Below are positions 63,079 through 64,000 of a DNA stretch of 64,000 nucleotides, one piece after another. The notes beneath the pieces were generated by a model, which saw only the letters and a list, made by a program, of their open reading frames with translations, did no database searches and was not told where the DNA came from. The position numbers and the translations under genes were made by a program. This DNA is from Adiantum capillus-veneris (taxonomy: Eukaryota > Streptophyta > Polypodiopsida > Polypodiales > Pteridaceae), in assembly GCA_014529385.2 (NCBI GenBank), contig CM043952.1, forward strand, positions 61,148,119 to 61,212,118, written 5' to 3'. The stretch's first letter is position 1. Each line of letters starts with the position of its first letter.

Positions 63079-63962
63079 ATGGATAACCTACCAAGTTTCC
63101 TTTTTCCTTGTTTTCTACAAATGATCGTTGCACCTGCTAGGCTCGATCTCTCTACTCTACCCTTTTCCCCAGTATCCCTTCTAGTGATCAAAATGATCAC
63201 TGATCCTGCTACTCTTGCTCTTCTGAACCAATACTCAAAAGTTTCAGGGAACTCCTCTCATGACACTATTATGAATCTCTTGACCTTTAATGACTGGGTC
63301 TTAGTCCTAGCCAACCTGGATACTAACTCAAAAGATGGGCTACTTCATCTACAGAATCTGGTGGCCAACCTTGTTGTTATTGAGCTTAGTCATAAATCGG
63401 ACCTGTTGCAGTTCTCGGCCAAAGGTGCAATATGTTTAACCTATATATCCTGATTTTAACCTATGCTTCTTGCTTTGCGACATCCAAATCCACTAATCTC
63501 TCCAAAGCTCCCAAAGGACTTTTTTGTAGGGATGATGCTGCCTTTGAAGCTGTTAAAGACTTTCAGAAGGGGCTTAGTTCATCAAGTGAGGTCTCCCTAC
63601 TAGAACTTTTTCCTAAAGTCTCTAAATGTTTTCCCTTTCTCCCTGCTAGGCAAATCGCTATTGAAGGGATCGACCTTGACCATCGACTCTGGGACCTCCA
63701 GAATAAAGCCTTCATTGCTCCTATCTCCATTGAGACATCGGTCTTTCTTGCGGCACTTCATGCCTCAACAAGTGAAGACTATCGCCTCGAGATTCTCGAA
63801 GGAGTTCAGTTTCTAGACAAAGGAGATGTGCTTAAAGCACCCTTTTGCATGCACTTCCTTGATGCCCAAAGATGTCTAGTTTTTTCAGGCATCTATGTCA
63901 GGATTAAAGGCACTATGACTTTTTCTAAACAAAGCAATGAGTTTTACTCCGAGTCTATCTAG
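63079..63962 (+). pseudogene. Unrecognised ~290-residue protein with one apparent frameshift
   Basis: Frame 1 (63079-63453; MDNLPSFLFPCFLQM..., TFNDWVLVLANLDTNS, LLQFSAKGAICL) and a second frame (63432-63962; ATSKSTNLSKAPKG, SLLELFPKVSKCFPFLP, FLAALHASTSEDYRLEIL) overlap by about 20 bases and read as one protein if a single base is skipped near 63440. Both have coding-like composition with mixed residues and no low complexity. No retrotransposon motif is present. It contains alternating hydrophobic helices and no signal peptide or obvious catalytic motif. It may be a host gene, the last exon of the gene starting at 61509, or a virus-derived relic. The family is not identified. Confidence 0.4.
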
Positions 63963-64000
63963 AATATATACAGGCCATACATTAAATGTGCCTGCAAAGC

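Overview
The window looks like intergenic chromatin of a land plant with a large, repeat-rich genome. The evidence is a nested stack of Ty1/copia and Ty3/gypsy LTR retrotransposons with plant-type primer-binding sites (initiator-Met and Asp tRNA), a broken BRI1-type LRR receptor kinase, and an extreme density of (CT)n/(GA)n tracts. A fern or other seed-free plant is plausible, but the sequence alone does not prove it. No tRNA, rRNA, CRISPR or bacterial-type gene was seen. The element letters used here are mine.

Layout. 161-2547: element G, a copia-type element that carries only gag. 3087-4385: a probable LTR plus primer site (J), followed by a small membrane-type ORF. 5409-8350 (minus): element H, an old gag-protease remnant. 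8743-12036: element A, a very young copia element with identical LTRs and intact integrase/RT/RNase H but no gag or protease. 12042-13238: four diverged repeats of about 290 bp, each with a palindrome. 13239-18674: 5' LTR, Asp-type primer site, long leader and decayed ORFs of a gypsy-type element (I). 18714-19480: a copia 5' fragment (E, minus). 19777-34454: element D (minus), a gypsy-type element with one long gag-protease frame and no reverse transcriptase, split by a later copia insertion C (26495-32060, minus). 35703-41248: copia element B (minus), same family as A but full length and broken by stops. 43231-48818: copia element F (plus), broken. 51450-52250: LRR receptor kinase pseudogene. 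57701-60788: tandem repeat of about 0.95 kb. 61409-63965: the only stretch that may be a host (or virus-derived) gene rather than a retrotransposon.

Six elements have both LTRs and a perfect 5-bp target duplication, so their borders are secure: G (CCTTC), A (GACAT), C (TAGCC), D (AAAGA), B (CAATG) and F (GGCGC). LTR differences counted by eye give a rough age order: A 0, F about 2%, B about 2.7%, G about 3.3%, C about 3.6%, D about 3.8%. A roughly 0.95-kb inverted repeat (34489-35425 and about 53032-53951) brackets B and F.

The main biological theme is division of labour among defective elements. G has only gag, D and H have only gag-protease, and A has only integrase-RT-RNase H. A must have moved recently, because its LTRs are identical, so it was probably mobilised in trans by full-length relatives of B. 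Every copia or gypsy LTR family here also carries a purine/pyrimidine microsatellite or short tract downstream of, or away from, its TATA box.
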